A stretch of 64,000 bases of DNA from the NCBI GenBank assembly GCA_027487485.1, contig JAIYDN010000052.1, forward strand, positions 186,001-250,000, given 5' to 3'. Source of the DNA: Planctomycetaceae bacterium. Lineage in GTDB: Bacteria > Planctomycetota > Planctomycetia > Pirellulales > Pirellulaceae. A program made the translations under genes and the position numbers. This document shows, piece by piece, positions 63,174 through 64,000 of this stretch. Numbering within the stretch: position 1 is the first letter of the stretch; every line of letters begins with the position of its first letter. The notes below the pieces were generated by a model. It did not search any database. It was given only the letters and a program-made list of their open reading frames with translations, and had not been told where the DNA came from.

Positions 63174-64000
63174 ATGTTTTCGAGACATCCCCAATGGGGT
63201 TACGCCCTGCTGTCGTTGTTCTGCGGCTTTTGCAATCTCGTTGAGCCATCGAATGCTCAATGGAGTGTAAAGTCAACGCGACAGTTGCCCGTCGAAGCTG
63301 TAAACGCTGTAGCCACCCCTGCGGTAGCTACACCCGGGCCTTATTATCGGGTTCAAACGGAAGAAACGTGGAATGAGACAGAGACAGCTCTGATCATTTG
63401 CGATGTCTGGGATTCGCATCACTGTGTCAACGCGGTTCGTCGAGTCCATGAAATTGCACCACGAATCAATGCCATGGCAAATTCACTGCGAGCGCGTGGC
63501 GCAACCATCATTCACGCACCCAGTGATTGCATGAAGTTTTATGAGGGGGCTGCGGCGCGTGAAAGAGCCAAAGAGGTCAAACGTGCGGCAAATGTTCCGA
63601 AGGATCTAGACCGTTGGTGCGATCGGATACCAAGCGAAGAGATCGCGTCCTATCCGGTTGACCAGTCGGACGGAGGTGAAGACGACGACCTGGTCGAACA
63701 CCTGCAATGGGCTAAAACGCTCGAATCGTTAGGGAGGAATCCCAAGCTACCTTGGAAGCAACAGATCGCAACGATTCAAATCGATCAAGAGCAGGACTAC
63801 ATAACGGATGTTGGCAGTGAAGTCTGGAACGTTCTGGAAGACCGAGGGATCAAGCAGGTTTTGATTTGCGGGGTACATACCAACATGTGCGTTCTCGGAC
63901 GACCGTTTGGTTTGCGTCAATTGACTCAGAACGGCAAGCGAGCTTTCCTGGTGAAAGACTTGACCGACACCATGTATAACCCGGCTCAATGGCCGTTCGT
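63174..64000 (+). CDS. Isochorismatase-like cysteine hydrolase, exported (partial at window end)
   Basis: The frame is open from ATG 63174 through the window end (275 codons visible, no stop). The first ~28 residues look like a signal peptide (ALLSLFCGFC...SNA). The hydrolase domain follows: LIICDVWDSHHC with candidate Asp77, and LICGVHTNMCVLGRPFGLRQ with the candidate nucleophile Cys239. This pair is diagnostic for the isochorismatase/nicotinamidase superfamily. It is separated from argC by 12 nt. The substrate is unknown and the C-terminus lies outside the window. Confidence 0.85.
   Translation, partial: MFSRHPQWGYALLSLFCGFCNLVEPSNAQWSVKSTRQLPVEAVNAVATPAVATPGPYYRVQTEETWNETETALIICDVWDSHHCVNAVRRVHEIAPRINAMANSLRARGATIIHAPSDCMKFYEGAAARERAKEVKRAANVPKDLDRWCDRIPSEEIASYPVDQSDGGEDDDLVEHLQWAKTLESLGRNPKLPWKQQIATIQIDQEQDYITDVGSEVWNVLEDRGIKQVLICGVHTNMCVLGRPFGLRQLTQNGKRAFLVKDLTDTMYNPAQWPF

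Noticed and set aside
1-64000. CRISPR arrays, phage genes, insertion sequences, tRNA or rRNA genes
   Set aside because: No regularly spaced direct repeats, transposase, integrase, capsid, tRNA or rRNA sequence was recognised on either strand by eye.

Overview
The window comes from a planctomycete, most likely of the Pirellulaceae group (Rhodopirellula / Blastopirellula relatives). The evidence is the gene content: two clusters of the planctomycete paralogue families DUF1501 and DUF1549/DUF1553 with cytochrome-like motifs, a secreted DUF1080 protein, secreted WD40 proteins, and two huge surface proteins whose N-termini carry an ESLEAR-type motif common in planctomycete exported proteins. GC content looks moderate and genes are densely packed on both strands, with a few hairpin-rich, gene-free spacers. 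No phage, insertion sequence, CRISPR array, rRNA or tRNA was recognised. Everything here was read by eye; no database search was possible.

Layout. 1-1021: gene-free and repeat-rich, made of two diverged copies of a composite repeat; the second copy carries a hairpin-rich insertion. 1022-2441: secreted DUF1080 protein and an HD-domain phosphohydrolase. 2489-11828 (minus): a small membrane protein and a four-gene cluster of DUF1501, PPC-domain, DUF1549/1553 cytochrome-like and cytochrome/WD40/coiled-coil proteins. 12079-17428: exported TIM-barrel isomerase-like protein, MFS transporter, ATP-grasp protein (minus), lipoprotein and secreted alpha/beta hydrolase. 17473-24744 (minus): a heavy-metal RND efflux locus with a Cys-rich exported protein, a metal-binding lipoprotein, a double-length periplasmic adaptor and a CusA/CzcA-type pump. 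25069-25740: small lipoprotein and a helix-turn-helix protein. 26016-40424 (minus): one 4802-residue surface protein. 40793-43468: housekeeping genes ffh, rpsP and trmD. 43561-44668: an orphan unknown gene bracketed by two copies of the dispersed hairpin repeat. 44704-52600 (minus): WD40 protein, 1534-residue SdrD-like adhesin, DevC-like ABC permease and YitT-family protein. 53106-64000: sucA, a small unknown protein, a second DUF1549/1553-DUF1501 pair followed by a mannonate dehydratase-like gene, argC, and an isochorismatase-like hydrolase cut by the window end.

How the genes work together. The DUF1501/DUF1549/DUF1553 clusters, DUF1080 protein and TIM-barrel/UxuA-like proteins fit the export-based carbohydrate-degrading lifestyle of planctomycetes; this is inference, because the biochemical roles of DUF1501 and DUF1549/1553 are poorly known. 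The RND locus is a self-contained metal-efflux operon lacking only an outer-membrane factor. The giant protein and the SdrD-like protein are probably cell-surface or matrix proteins.

The observations most worth a second look are: (1) a dispersed ~74-nt hairpin family with a conserved loop (four copies, two bracketing an orphan gene); (2) a tandem two-adaptor fusion in the RND efflux operon; (3) a metzincin-like motif in the giant protein in which all zinc ligands and the catalytic Glu are replaced; (4) the composite duplicated repeat at the left edge.
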